From: Dwaynesavagella gallinarum
GTDB lineage: Bacteria > Bacillota > Clostridia > Clostridiales > Clostridiaceae
Direction: 5' to 3'
DNA: 27,110 nt
Assembly (NCBI GenBank): GCA_019120235.1
Contig: DWVN01000133.1
Span: 1 to 27,110 of the forward strand
Part shown: positions 1-8,043 of the stretch, one piece after another
Numbering within the stretch: the stretch's first letter is position 1
How the letters are laid out: every line of letters starts with the position of its first letter
Translations under genes and position numbers: made by a program
Notes under the pieces: model-generated
Told to the model about the DNA's origin: nothing
Databases searched by the model: none
Seen by the model: the letters and a program-made list of their open reading frames with translations, nothing else

Positions 1-570
1 GGATTTAATTTTAGATTTGGAAATAAGAACAAAGGAAATATTCAATATTTACGGCAGATGAGCCAAAAATTTGGTTATGAAGTAGAAGTTTTTGAATCTA
101 TGAAAATTTCAAACAAAAAAGTTAGTAGTACGAAAGTAAGAACCTATATTAAATTTGGTGAAATAGAAAAAGCAAATAGGTTTCTAGGGAGATTTTTCAA
201 TATTAAAGGTGTTGTTGTTAAAGGTAAACAATTAGGAAGGCAGTTAGGTTTTCCAACAGCTAATATTGAATTTAATCCATTATTTTGTACTCCTCAAAAT
301 GGTGTATATGCAACTATAACAGAATTTAAAAATAGAAAATTTCCTTCAATGACTAACATTGGATATAATCCAACTTTTAAAAATAAGTATATATCCATTG
401 AAACGAATATATTGGATTTTTCGGAAGATTTGTATGGTGAAACAATAAAAGTTAATTTTATAAAAAAATTGCGTAATGAAGTTTTGTTTTCTGATGTTCA
501 CTCTCTTGTTGATCAACTTGTGAAAGATAGAAATGACACTTATCAAATAACAAAAAAATATTTGAAATAG
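1..570 (+). CDS. ribF: Bifunctional riboflavin kinase / FAD synthetase, 5'-truncated
   Basis: The frame is open from base 1, so the first part of the gene lies outside the window; 189 residues are visible. The first visible residues, GFNFRFG, match the FMN adenylyltransferase domain, and VSSTKVR (visible residues 41-47) matches its ISSTxIR nucleotide-binding motif. The riboflavin kinase domain follows, with GFPTANIE (83-90), NIGYNPTF and IETNILDF, whose Glu is the expected catalytic base. The enzyme makes FMN from riboflavin and then FAD in the cytoplasm. The gene lies directly before rpsO, as in many Firmicutes, but rpsO has its own promoter overlapping the ribF stop codon. No defect is seen in the visible part. 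Confidence 0.95.
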   Translation, partial: GFNFRFGNKNKGNIQYLRQMSQKFGYEVEVFESMKISNKKVSSTKVRTYIKFGEIEKANRFLGRFFNIKGVVVKGKQLGRQLGFPTANIEFNPLFCTPQNGVYATITEFKNRKFPSMTNIGYNPTFKNKYISIETNILDFSEDLYGETIKVNFIKKLRNEVLFSDVHSLVDQLVKDRNDTYQITKKYLK

Positions 571-589
571 TCAATATTTTTGTTATACT
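562..589 (+). promoter_or_regulatory. Sigma-A promoter for rpsO
   Basis: TTGAAA at 562-567, a 16-bp spacer, and TATACT at 584-589, with TG one base upstream of the -10 (extended -10). It overlaps the end of ribF. Transcription would start near 596, giving rpsO a leader of about 75 nt. This is a match to consensus only. Confidence 0.6.
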
Positions 590-596
590 TATTATG

Positions 597-658
597 TAAA
601 ACCTTAGACTAGGTTTTAGTTTTTGGACTATGACTTGGTTGGAGGGGATTTTAGGAGG
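597..658 (+). promoter_or_regulatory. Structured leader of rpsO, possible S15 autoregulatory element
   Basis: The leader holds an 8-bp hairpin (TAAAACCT at 597-604 with AGGTTTTA at 611-618) and two purine-rich Shine-Dalgarno-like stretches, GGAGGGG near 640-647 and AGGAGG at 653-658. Only the second is usefully placed for the ATG at 670. S15 represses its own translation through leader RNA in several bacterial groups, by unrelated structures. Whether this leader does so is inference. Confidence 0.3.
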
Positions 659-669
659 ATTTTAAATTT

Positions 670-936
670 ATGATTAGTAAAGAAAAAAAACAAGAAATAA
701 TTAAAGAGTATTCTAGACATGAAGGGGATACAGGATCTGTAGAAGTTCAAATAGCTTTGTTAACTAAAAGAATATCTGAATTAACAGAACATTTAAAAGT
801 ACATAAGAAAGATCATCATTCAAGAAGAGGTCTTTTGATAATGGTTGGTAAAAGAAGAGGTTTGTTGAATTATTTAATGAGACAAGATATTTCAAAATAT
901 AGGGAAATTATTAAAAGTTTAGGAATTAGAAGATAG
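670..936 (+). CDS. rpsO: 30S ribosomal protein S15
   Basis: The 88-residue product has the full S15 pattern, including GDTGSVEVQIALLTKRI near the N-terminus and HHSRRGLLIMVGKRRGLLNYL in the middle, which contact the 16S rRNA three-way junction and the h20-h22 region. S15 is a primary binding protein of the 30S platform. The length equals the usual 88-89 residues. ATG at 670 follows AGGAGG at 653-658 with an 11-nt gap. The gene sits between ribF and pnp; rpsO-pnp is one of the most widely conserved bacterial gene pairs. Confidence 0.98.
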   Translation: MISKEKKQEIIKEYSRHEGDTGSVEVQIALLTKRISELTEHLKVHKKDHHSRRGLLIMVGKRRGLLNYLMRQDISKYREIIKSLGIRR

Positions 937-949
937 TTTAGCATTTTGT

Positions 950-979
950 TTTAAGAGCGGTTTTATATCCGCTCTTAAA
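950..979 (+). other. rpsO-pnp intergenic hairpin (attenuator or processing site)
   Basis: An 11-bp stem, TTTAAGAGCGG at 950-960 with CCGCTCTTAAA at 969-979, encloses an 8-nt loop. It lacks a 3' U tract on the plus strand, so it is a poor intrinsic terminator. In E. coli the hairpin between rpsO and pnp is an RNase III processing site that controls pnp mRNA; an equivalent role here is inference. Confidence 0.6.
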
Positions 980-1016
980 TTATATGAATTAAATTTGTGA
1001 ATGGAGGATAATTTTA

Positions 1017-3143
1017 GTGCTAAATGTTTTAGAAACGACTTTTGAAGGGAGAAAATTAGCTCTTAAGTATGGTGATTTGGGTATGTTATCAAATACATCA
1101 ATTCTCATGAGTTATGGTGATACATGCGTACTTGTAAATGTTAATGCATCTGAAAAACCAAGAGAAGGAATAGATTTTTTTCCATTAAGTGTTGAATATG
1201 AAGAAAGATTATATTCTGTTGGTAAAATTCCAGGTGGTTTTATTAAAAGAGAAGGAAAACCATCAACTCAAGCAATATTAAATGGTAGAGCTATTGATAG
1301 ACCCTTAAGACCTTTGTTTCCTAAAGGATACAGAAATGATGTGCAAGTAGTTTGTACTGTAATGTCTGTTGAAAATGATAATTTACCTGATATTTTGGCA
1401 ATTAATGCAGCTTCTTTAGCGTTATGTATTTCTAGTATACCGTATACAGAACCTATTGGAGCAGTTATGGTCGGTTTAGTTGATGGCGAATTTGTAATAA
1501 ATCCAACTTCTAAACAAAGAGAAGAAACTTTAATGAATTTGACTGTTTGTGCTACAAGAGAAAAGGTAATTATGATTGAAGCAGGTGGAGATGAAATACC
1601 TGAAGATGTAATGTTTAAGGCTATAAAGTTTGGTTTTGAAAAATGTCAAGAGGTTATTAAGTTTCAATTGGAAGCAGTTGAAAAATTTGGAAAAGAAAAA
1701 CTTAAACCAGAGCTTTATGAAGTTTCAAAAGAGATAGTTGACGAAGTACATAAATTTGCTTACGAAAAAATTAAAGAAGTTATGTATACAACAGATAAAG
1801 TTGAGAGAGCTGAAATAATGGGAAATCTTAAAGACGTAATTAACGATTATTTTATGGAAATTTTCCCTGATAATATGATAGATGTTAATCATGTGGTTTA
1901 CAATATTCAAAAAGAGATAGTTAGGAAAATGGTTATTGATGAAAAACGTAGACCAGATGGTAGAAAATTTGATGAAATAAGACCTATTTCATGTGATGTT
2001 TCTATATTACCTAGAACACATGGAACAGGATTATTTACAAGAGGGTTAACGCAAGTTTTAACTATTGCGACACTTGGGCCACTTGCTGATGTTCAAATAA
2101 TTGATGGTATAGGTGAAGAAGAATATAAAAGATATATGCATCATTATAACTTTCCTTCTTATAGTGTTGGAGAAGTTAAACCTTTGAGAGGGCCTGGAAG
2201 AAGAGAAATAGGTCATGGTGCTCTTGCTGAGAAAGCACTTGAACCATTAATTCCATCAAAAGAAGATTTTCCATATACAATTCGTTTAGTTTCAGAAGTT
2301 CTTAGTTCTAATGGATCAACTTCACAAGCATCTGTTTGTGGTAGTACACTTGCATTACTTGATGCTGGAGTTCCAATAAAAAGACCAGCTGCAGGGATTG
2401 CTATTGGTTTATTTACAAATGATGATTTATCAAAAGAAGAAATTCTTACAGACATTCAAGGGGTAGAAGATTTTTTTGGTGATATGGATTTTAAAGTTGC
2501 AGGTACAGAAAAGGGAATAACTGCAATTCAAGTAGATACAAAAATAAAAGGATTATCTTGGAATTGTATTGAAAAAAGTTTGGAATTAGCTAGAAAGGCT
2601 AGACTTGAAATTTTGAAAAAAATTCATAAATGTATTCCAGAACACAGAAAAGATTTATCTGAGTATGCTCCTAAGACAAAGGTTATAAAAATTGATCCAG
2701 AAAAAATTAGAGATGTTATTGGCATTGGTGGAAAGGTAATTAACAAAATAATTTCTGATGCAGAATTGAAAAAACAAGCTATTCATATTGAGGATGATGG
2801 AAGAATTTTTATTTCTGATTATGATGTAGCGAAAATAGATTATGCGGTCAATCAAATAGAAATTATTACAAAAGAAATTAAAGTTGGTGAGATATATCTT
2901 GGAAAAGTAGTTAAGATAACAAACTTTGGAGCTTTTGTGGATATTTTTAATGGTAAAGAAGGTCTTGTTCATTTATCAAAACTTTCTAATAAAAAAATTG
3001 ATAAAGTTGAAAGTGAAGTTTCTGTAGGAGATGAAATTTTAGTTAAAGTAATTGATATTGATTCACAAGGAAGAATTAATTTATCAAGAAAAGATGTTTT
3101 AAATACAAAAGAAATAAAAGAAGATAAAACAGAACAAGAATAA
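1017..3143 (+). CDS. pnp: Polyribonucleotide nucleotidyltransferase (PNPase)
   Basis: The 708-residue product is a 3'-5' phosphorolytic exoribonuclease that degrades mRNA and shapes RNA 3' ends. Two RNase PH domains with an alpha-helical insert fill residues 1-550. A KH domain follows (IGIGGKVINKI near 562) and then an S1 domain (from about 621, GKVVKITNFGAFVDI) with a short acidic Lys/Glu-rich tail. The length is normal for the family. Translation starts at GTG 1017, ten bases after GGAGG at 1003-1007. RNase Y, the other main mRNA decay enzyme of Firmicutes, is encoded 8 kb downstream. A U-tailed terminator follows. Confidence 0.98.
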   Translation: MLNVLETTFEGRKLALKYGDLGMLSNTSILMSYGDTCVLVNVNASEKPREGIDFFPLSVEYEERLYSVGKIPGGFIKREGKPSTQAILNGRAIDRPLRPLFPKGYRNDVQVVCTVMSVENDNLPDILAINAASLALCISSIPYTEPIGAVMVGLVDGEFVINPTSKQREETLMNLTVCATREKVIMIEAGGDEIPEDVMFKAIKFGFEKCQEVIKFQLEAVEKFGKEKLKPELYEVSKEIVDEVHKFAYEKIKEVMYTTDKVERAEIMGNLKDVINDYFMEIFPDNMIDVNHVVYNIQKEIVRKMVIDEKRRPDGRKFDEIRPISCDVSILPRTHGTGLFTRGLTQVLTIATLGPLADVQIIDGIGEEEYKRYMHHYNFPSYSVGEVKPLRGPGRREIGHGALAEKALEPLIPSKEDFPYTIRLVSEVLSSNGSTSQASVCGSTLALLDAGVPIKRPAAGIAIGLFTNDDLSKEEILTDIQGVEDFFGDMDFKVAGTEKGITAIQVDTKIKGLSWNCIEKSLELARKARLEILKKIHKCIPEHRKDLSEYAPKTKVIKIDPEKIRDVIGIGGKVINKIISDAELKKQAIHIEDDGRIFISDYDVAKIDYAVNQIEIITKEIKVGEIYLGKVVKITNFGAFVDIFNGKEGLVHLSKLSNKKIDKVESEVSVGDEILVKVIDIDSQGRINLSRKDVLNTKEIKEDKTEQE

Positions 3144-3160
3144 TTTTAATTTATAACAAA

Positions 3161-3198
3161 AGCAAGAGATTGTATATCCTTGCTATTTTTTTATTTTT
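3161..3198 (+). terminator. Terminator after pnp
   Basis: AGCAAG (3161-3166) pairs with CTTGCT (3179-3184); inside, GAT pairs with ATC beyond a one-base bulge. A run of Ts follows from 3186. It separates the rpsO-pnp unit from ymxH. Confidence 0.75.
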
Positions 3199-3247
3199 TG
3201 TGTAATAAAATTTGAAAAAAATAATATTTTATATTAGGAGGTATCAG

Positions 3248-3535
3248 ATGAAAGAAAAAAATAAATTTTATAGTGATATTCAAAAATATGAAATTATCAA
3301 TATAAATGATGGTGAAAAATATGGTTGTCTATTTAATCATGATTTAGTGATTGATGAATATGGAAATTTTAAATATTTGATTATTAATGATAGAAAAAAT
3401 AATGGAATATTTTTTAGAAATACTAGAAATTCCTTTAAGGTAGCTTGGAATTTTATAAAAAAGATAGGAACTAAAACAATTATAATTGATATTGATGATA
3501 TAAATGAAAAAATGATTGATTTATATATATATTAA
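3248..3535 (+). CDS. ymxH: YlmC/YmxH family PRC-barrel protein
   Basis: The 95-residue product matches the YlmC/YmxH family, small PRC-barrel proteins common in spore-forming Firmicutes. Visible signs are the DGEKYGCLFNHDLVIDEYG segment and the C-terminal WNFIKKIGTKTIIID, which matches the family's VPWxxIxKIGxDxIIID ending. The start is ATG 3248, six bases after AGGAGG (3236-3241); an in-frame TTG at 3212 has no ribosome binding site. In Bacillus, ymxH lies near dapG, as here. The molecular function is not established, and roles in sporulation are proposed only from distribution. It is probably transcribed with dapG, which starts 23 bases after its stop. Confidence 0.8.
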   Translation: MKEKNKFYSDIQKYEIININDGEKYGCLFNHDLVIDEYGNFKYLIINDRKNNGIFFRNTRNSFKVAWNFIKKIGTKTIIIDIDDINEKMIDLYIY

Positions 3536-3558
3536 TTTTTTTTGGAGTTTAAACAAAT

Positions 3559-4758
3559 ATGGAATGTATATTACAAAAATTTGGTGGAACATCTGTACAA
3601 ACTAAAAATTCAAGATTAATTTGTATTAGTAAAATCAAAGAATCTATTTATAATGGAAATAAAACAGTAGTAGTTATATCAGCTATTGGAAGAAAAAACG
3701 ATCCATATTCAACTGATGAATTATTATCGCTAGTTTCAGAAAATTTTAAAAAAAATAATCCACTATATTTAGACAAGCTTATTAGTTGTGGTGAAATAAT
3801 AAGTTCTATTGTATTCACATCTGAACTTCAATCTAATAATGTAAATGCACTCCCTTTAATAGGACAAGACATCGGGATATTAACTGATAATAATTTTGGA
3901 AATGCAAAAATTTTAAATATAGATACTTCAAATATAGAAAAGTTGTTATCTGAAAATATTATTCCTGTAATAGCAGGTTTTCAGGGAGTTACAAGTGATG
4001 GGAATATTACGACTCTTGGAAGAGGAGGAAGTGATATTTCAGCTGTAAAATTAGCAACAGCCTTAAACTGTGATAGAGTTGAATTTTTTAAAGATGTTGA
4101 TGGTTTAATGACTGCTGACCCTAAACTTGTATCAAAAGCAAAGTCTATTGAAGAGATAAGTTATGAGGAATTATTTGAATTATCTAGTTATGGGAATAAT
4201 ATAATTCATCCTGAAGCAGTTAAGGTTGCTATGGATGAAAATATTCCAATAATTATTAAAAATACGTTTAATAGCTTTAAAGGGACAGTTATAAATAATA
4301 ATATATCTAAAGATGAAGATTATTTTAAGGGTATGACTTATTTAAAAGATTGTATTCAAATTAAAATATTTAAAAATGAGAATTTAAACAATGAGAATTA
4401 TTATAAAGTTTTTCAAAAAATATTTGATGAAAATATAAATATAGATTTTATAAATATTTTTGTTGACCATAAGGTTTTTACTATTTATAAAGATGATTTT
4501 GAAGATATTAAAACAATTTTGAATGATTATGAAATCAAGTATGAAATTATTAGAGCATGTTCAAAAATTGGTATTGTAAAAGCAAATCTTAAAAAAATTT
4601 CTATTACAATAGCTAGATTGATAGAATTACTTCACAGAGAAGGTATTGATGTTTTACAAACTAATCATTCAAATATGAGTATATGGATTTTGGTTAAAAA
4701 TTCAGATTTAGAGGAAAGTTTAAATATAATTCATGAGAATTTTTTTGATAAGAAATAA
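3559..4758 (+). CDS. dapG: Aspartate kinase (dapG/lysC type)
   Basis: This 399-residue enzyme phosphorylates L-aspartate with ATP, the first step toward diaminopimelate, lysine, threonine and methionine. KFGGTSV at residues 7-13 and TTLGRGGSD at about 151-159 are the kinase signatures. From about residue 260 the sequence fits tandem ACT regulatory domains, so feedback inhibition by an amino acid is likely. The gene follows ymxH as in Bacillus, but asd, dapA and the dipicolinate synthase genes that flank it there are absent. A weak GGAG (3544-3547) precedes ATG 3559 by 11 bases. The 23-nt gap upstream leaves no room for a lysine riboswitch. A strong terminator follows. Confidence 0.93.
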   Translation: MECILQKFGGTSVQTKNSRLICISKIKESIYNGNKTVVVISAIGRKNDPYSTDELLSLVSENFKKNNPLYLDKLISCGEIISSIVFTSELQSNNVNALPLIGQDIGILTDNNFGNAKILNIDTSNIEKLLSENIIPVIAGFQGVTSDGNITTLGRGGSDISAVKLATALNCDRVEFFKDVDGLMTADPKLVSKAKSIEEISYEELFELSSYGNNIIHPEAVKVAMDENIPIIIKNTFNSFKGTVINNNISKDEDYFKGMTYLKDCIQIKIFKNENLNNENYYKVFQKIFDENINIDFINIFVDHKVFTIYKDDFEDIKTILNDYEIKYEIIRACSKIGIVKANLKKISITIARLIELLHREGIDVLQTNHSNMSIWILVKNSDLEESLNIIHENFFDKK

Positions 4759-4800
4759 ATTAGCAAGTTTCAATATGGACTTGCTAATTTTTATTTTTTT
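4757..4800 (+). terminator. Terminator after aspartokinase gene
   Basis: A 12-bp perfect stem, AAATTAGCAAGT (4757-4768) with ACTTGCTAATTT (4779-4790), a 10-nt loop and a T-rich tail. It overlaps the dapG stop codon. Confidence 0.88.
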
Positions 4801-4808
4801 GAATAAAT

Positions 4809-4843
4809 AAAATATTTATTAACAAACTATTAATAAATATTTT
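4809..4843. repeat. 14-bp AT-only inverted repeat upstream of tepA
   Basis: AAAATATTTATTAA (4809-4822) is the perfect reverse complement of 4830-4843, with a 7-base spacer. It lies between the dapG terminator and the tepA ribosome binding site. No T run follows directly. It could be an operator or an mRNA leader hairpin; chance is possible in such AT-rich sequence. Confidence 0.45.
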
Positions 4844-4863
4844 GTCTTGGAAGGAGTTAATTT

Positions 4864-5646
4864 ATGTTTTACGATATGCCTAGTATTTATAAAAATGCTT
4901 TTCAGTTTTTATCATCTACGGGACAATTAGGGGATGGAAAAAGTGAAAATAATCAGCCAACAGAAACAGCAAAAAATATAAAAGATTTTGGAATGATTGA
5001 AGTTGTTAATTCAAAAGATCCTGCTAATTATATTCAAACAATAAATATAATTGGGCAAATTGAGGGACATGGTGTTTCATCACCTCAAACTAAAAGTACA
5101 AAATATGAACATGTTATACCTGAGCTTATTGCTATGGAGCAAAATCCAAATGTAAAAGGGGTTCTTATAACTTTAAATACTCTTGGAGGAGATGTTGAGG
5201 CTGGACTAGCTATTGCTGAAATGATAAATAGTTTGAGTATGCCGACGGTTTCTTTAGTATTAGGTGGAAGTCATTCAATTGGGGTTCCTCTTGCAACTGC
5301 GTCCGATTATGCTTTTATAACTCCATCGGCAACAATGATTTTACATCCAATCAGAATGAATGGTCTTATAATTGGAGTTCCACAAACTTTTGATTATTTT
5401 AAAAAGATGCAGGAAAGAATTACTGACTTTATTGTTAGAACAAGTAGTGTTAAAAAAGAGGTTTTAGAAGGATTGCTTCAAGAAACAGGAGATTTATTAA
5501 ATGATATGGGAACTATATTAATAGGTCAAGAGGCTGTTGATTATGGTCTTATAGAAGAAGTTGGAGGTATTACAGACGCTCTTACTAAATTAAATTCAAT
5601 GATAAAAGAAAAGGAAAAGGAGAAAGAAAAAGAGAATAAGGAATAA
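4864..5646 (+). CDS. tepA: ClpP-class serine protease TepA
   Basis: The 260-residue product has a ClpP/crotonase fold core. GGSHSIGVPLA contains the predicted nucleophile Ser138, and MILHPIR contains His161; GTILIGQEAVDYGLIEEVGG follows as in ClpP-like proteases. The last 15 residues are a highly charged Lys/Glu run. TepA of B. subtilis was described as translocation-enhancing and acting on exported or signal peptides. There it lies just upstream of spoIIIE, as here, which supports the name over housekeeping ClpP. No signal peptide is seen, so it is probably cytoplasmic. AAGGAG at 4851-4856 precedes ATG 4864. Confidence 0.88.
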   Translation: MFYDMPSIYKNAFQFLSSTGQLGDGKSENNQPTETAKNIKDFGMIEVVNSKDPANYIQTINIIGQIEGHGVSSPQTKSTKYEHVIPELIAMEQNPNVKGVLITLNTLGGDVEAGLAIAEMINSLSMPTVSLVLGGSHSIGVPLATASDYAFITPSATMILHPIRMNGLIIGVPQTFDYFKKMQERITDFIVRTSSVKKEVLEGLLQETGDLLNDMGTILIGQEAVDYGLIEEVGGITDALTKLNSMIKEKEKEKEKENKE

Positions 5647-5684
5647 AGTAAATAAATTTCTATTGAAATAAAAATTTATTTATG

Positions 5685-5698
5685 ACAAAATATTTTGT
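5685..5698. promoter_or_regulatory. Perfect 14-bp palindrome upstream of ftsK
   Basis: ACAAAATATTTTGT is fully self-complementary and lies 46 bases before the ftsK start, in the 97-base tepA-ftsK gap. It has the look of a dimeric repressor site, but no matching regulator is known from the window. Confidence 0.3.
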
Positions 5699-5743
5699 AC
5701 GATAAGTAGAGTTTAAGTTGTTTTCAAAGAGGGTTTTAAAATT

Positions 5744-8011
5744 ATGAAAAATATTAATGATAATAAACGTAGAGAAATTATAGGAATTGTATTAATTTTA
5801 ATGTCTTTTTTGTTACTAATAGGTTTTTATTCAAATACTGATGCATTTTTGTTAGTTGTTATTAGAAATTTAGTTAAAGATGGAATAGGGGTTGGAGGAT
5901 ATGTTCTTCCATTTCTTATAGGTTTTTTAGGGGTATCGCTTATATCCCAGAAAAAAATTAGTAAATTAAATAAAAAATTTTACGGACTTGTGTGTTTTGT
6001 TGTAACTATTTATTTTATAATAAGTTTAATTACGTTAGATAAATATAATGAAAGAAATTATTTATTATCAATTCAATCAATTATAAATACAAATTCATTT
6101 TTTCATGGTGGAATTCTTGGTTTAACTATAATGAGATTAATGGAATCGGTAATAGGTTTTTTAGGAAGTTTAATTGCCTTAATTGCAATAAATATAATCA
6201 GTTTGATTTTAGTATTGGATAAATCTTTGTATGATATTGCGAGTGTTACTAAAAAAAAGGTAAATGATATTTCATCTAAAACAAAACCTAAAAAAGATGT
6301 TAAATCCTCAGAAACGAATGAAATTATTTCAATAGATAAAAAAAAGAAAAGCAATGCTTCTATAGTTAAGTTTTTATCTAAATCTCTATCTATTGAAGAA
6401 CCGAAAGAAATAAATAACAATGATGAAATTATAGATGATATTGTAGAAGATAAAAAAGATGAATTAGATGAATTTAAAAATGAAGAACAAAGCTCATTTG
6501 AGTTTGAAAATATAGATAAAAATTCTATTAAAATTGAAAGTGAAAAAAATGAAAATTATGAAACTTTAAATCAAGAGCAAGGAAGCTATGAAGATGTTGA
6601 TATAAATATTGATTACTTAGAAGATACAGAAAATAATATTTCTCAAGAAGTTGATGACGAATTAAAAATAAAAAAGGATTTACTACAAAAGACTCTTGAT
6701 AATTTTAAAGTTAAAGCAACAATCAAAAATGTTGAAAAAGGGCCAGCGGTAACGAGATATGAAGTTGAGCCAGATAAAGGGGTTAAGGTTAGTAAGATTT
6801 TAAATCTTTCAGATGATATAGCGTTAGCTCTTGCGACAAGTGGTATAAGAATAGAAGCTCCTATACCTGGAAAATCTCTAGTTGGTATTGAGGTTCCAAA
6901 TGATGTTGTTTCAACTATTAAGCTTAAAGAAATAATACAGTCAGATGAGTTTAATTCTTCAAAATTAAAAATAAGTATTGGACTTGGTAAAGATATTAGT
7001 GGTAAAAATATAGTTGCAGATCTTGCGACTATGCCCCATTTGTTGATTGCAGGGGCTACTGGTTCTGGTAAGTCTGTTTGTATAAACACAATTTTAGTTA
7101 GTATTTTGTATAAATATTTACCTGATCAAGTAAAAATCATTCTTATTGACCCAAAAGTTGTAGAGCTTAATGTTTATAATGGAATCCCTCATTTATTAAT
7201 ACCAGTTGTTACAGATCCTAAAAAAGCATCTAACGCTCTTAATTGGGCGATTATGGAAATGACAAAAAGATATAATAAGTTTGCTGAAAAAGGTGTTAGA
7301 AACATTGATAGTTATAATGAGCTTTTTAATAAGAAGCAAATTGATGAAAAAATTCCGTACATAGTTATAGTTATTGATGAGTTGGCTGATTTAATGATGG
7401 TATGTCATAATGAAGTTGAGGATTCTATAGCAAGACTTGCACAAATGGCAAGAGCTGCAGGAATGCATTTAATAATTGCTACTCAAAGACCATCAGTTGA
7501 TGTTATAACAGGAGTTATTAAAGCGAACATTCCTTCTAGAATTTCTTTTTCAGTTTCAAGTTCAATTGATTCAAGAACAATTTTAGATCAATCAGGAGCT
7601 GAAAAACTTCTTGGTCGTGGAGATATGTTATTTTATCCTATGGGATATTTAAAACCTCAAAGGGTTCAAGGTGCTTTTATATCTGAGTTTGAAGTTGAGA
7701 AATTTGTTAATGAAATTAAAACTAAATATAGATCTAAAATTGAATATAGTGAAGAAATTATAGAACATATAAATAATGCTAGTGTGAAATCAGATGGAAT
7801 TGATTTTGGTGGAGATGAACTTATTGAAGAAGCGATAAAAATAATTTTTGAATACAACAATACAAGCACTTCGTTAATTCAACGAAAATTAAAAATAGGT
7901 TATAATAGAGCTGCAAGTATAGTTGAAGAATTAGAAAATCGTGGAATTATAGGTTACAGAGGTTCATCGAGCAAAAGAGAAATTTTAGTTGATAAAGATG
8001 ATATATTCTAA
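5744..8011 (+). CDS. ftsK: DNA translocase FtsK/SpoIIIE
   Basis: This 755-residue protein pumps chromosomal DNA through a closing septum, in sporulation (SpoIIIE) or at division. The N-terminus has hydrophobic membrane segments up to about residue 165. A charged, low-complexity linker spans roughly 170-310. The motor follows: GATGSGKS Walker A at 437-444, a Walker B in VIVIDELADLM, and TQRPSVDVITG. The C-terminal gamma winged helix (from about 690, NRAASIVEELENRGIIG) reads SRS/KOPS-type sequences. The length suits SpoIIIE/FtsK. ATG 5744 follows GAGGG. Its stop overlaps an ATG at 8011 by one base, and the downstream genes rimO-pgsA-recA appear co-transcribed. Confidence 0.95.
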   Translation: MKNINDNKRREIIGIVLILMSFLLLIGFYSNTDAFLLVVIRNLVKDGIGVGGYVLPFLIGFLGVSLISQKKISKLNKKFYGLVCFVVTIYFIISLITLDKYNERNYLLSIQSIINTNSFFHGGILGLTIMRLMESVIGFLGSLIALIAINIISLILVLDKSLYDIASVTKKKVNDISSKTKPKKDVKSSETNEIISIDKKKKSNASIVKFLSKSLSIEEPKEINNNDEIIDDIVEDKKDELDEFKNEEQSSFEFENIDKNSIKIESEKNENYETLNQEQGSYEDVDINIDYLEDTENNISQEVDDELKIKKDLLQKTLDNFKVKATIKNVEKGPAVTRYEVEPDKGVKVSKILNLSDDIALALATSGIRIEAPIPGKSLVGIEVPNDVVSTIKLKEIIQSDEFNSSKLKISIGLGKDISGKNIVADLATMPHLLIAGATGSGKSVCINTILVSILYKYLPDQVKIILIDPKVVELNVYNGIPHLLIPVVTDPKKASNALNWAIMEMTKRYNKFAEKGVRNIDSYNELFNKKQIDEKIPYIVIVIDELADLMMVCHNEVEDSIARLAQMARAAGMHLIIATQRPSVDVITGVIKANIPSRISFSVSSSIDSRTILDQSGAEKLLGRGDMLFYPMGYLKPQRVQGAFISEFEVEKFVNEIKTKYRSKIEYSEEIIEHINNASVKSDGIDFGGDELIEEAIKIIFEYNNTSTSLIQRKLKIGYNRAASIVEELENRGIIGYRGSSSKREILVDKDDIF

Positions 8012-8043
8012 TGATTAAAATTAAAAGTGAGGAAATTAAGAAA

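Noticed and set aside
3536..3558. Lysine riboswitch before the aspartokinase gene
   Set aside because: The gap is 23 bases, far too short.
6643..7089. Open frame of 148 codons antisense to ftsK
   Set aside because: It lies wholly inside the well-supported ftsK motor domain, has no ribosome binding site and no recognisable motif; it is an antisense shadow. The same applies to the other antisense frames inside pnp, mutL, mutS and miaB.
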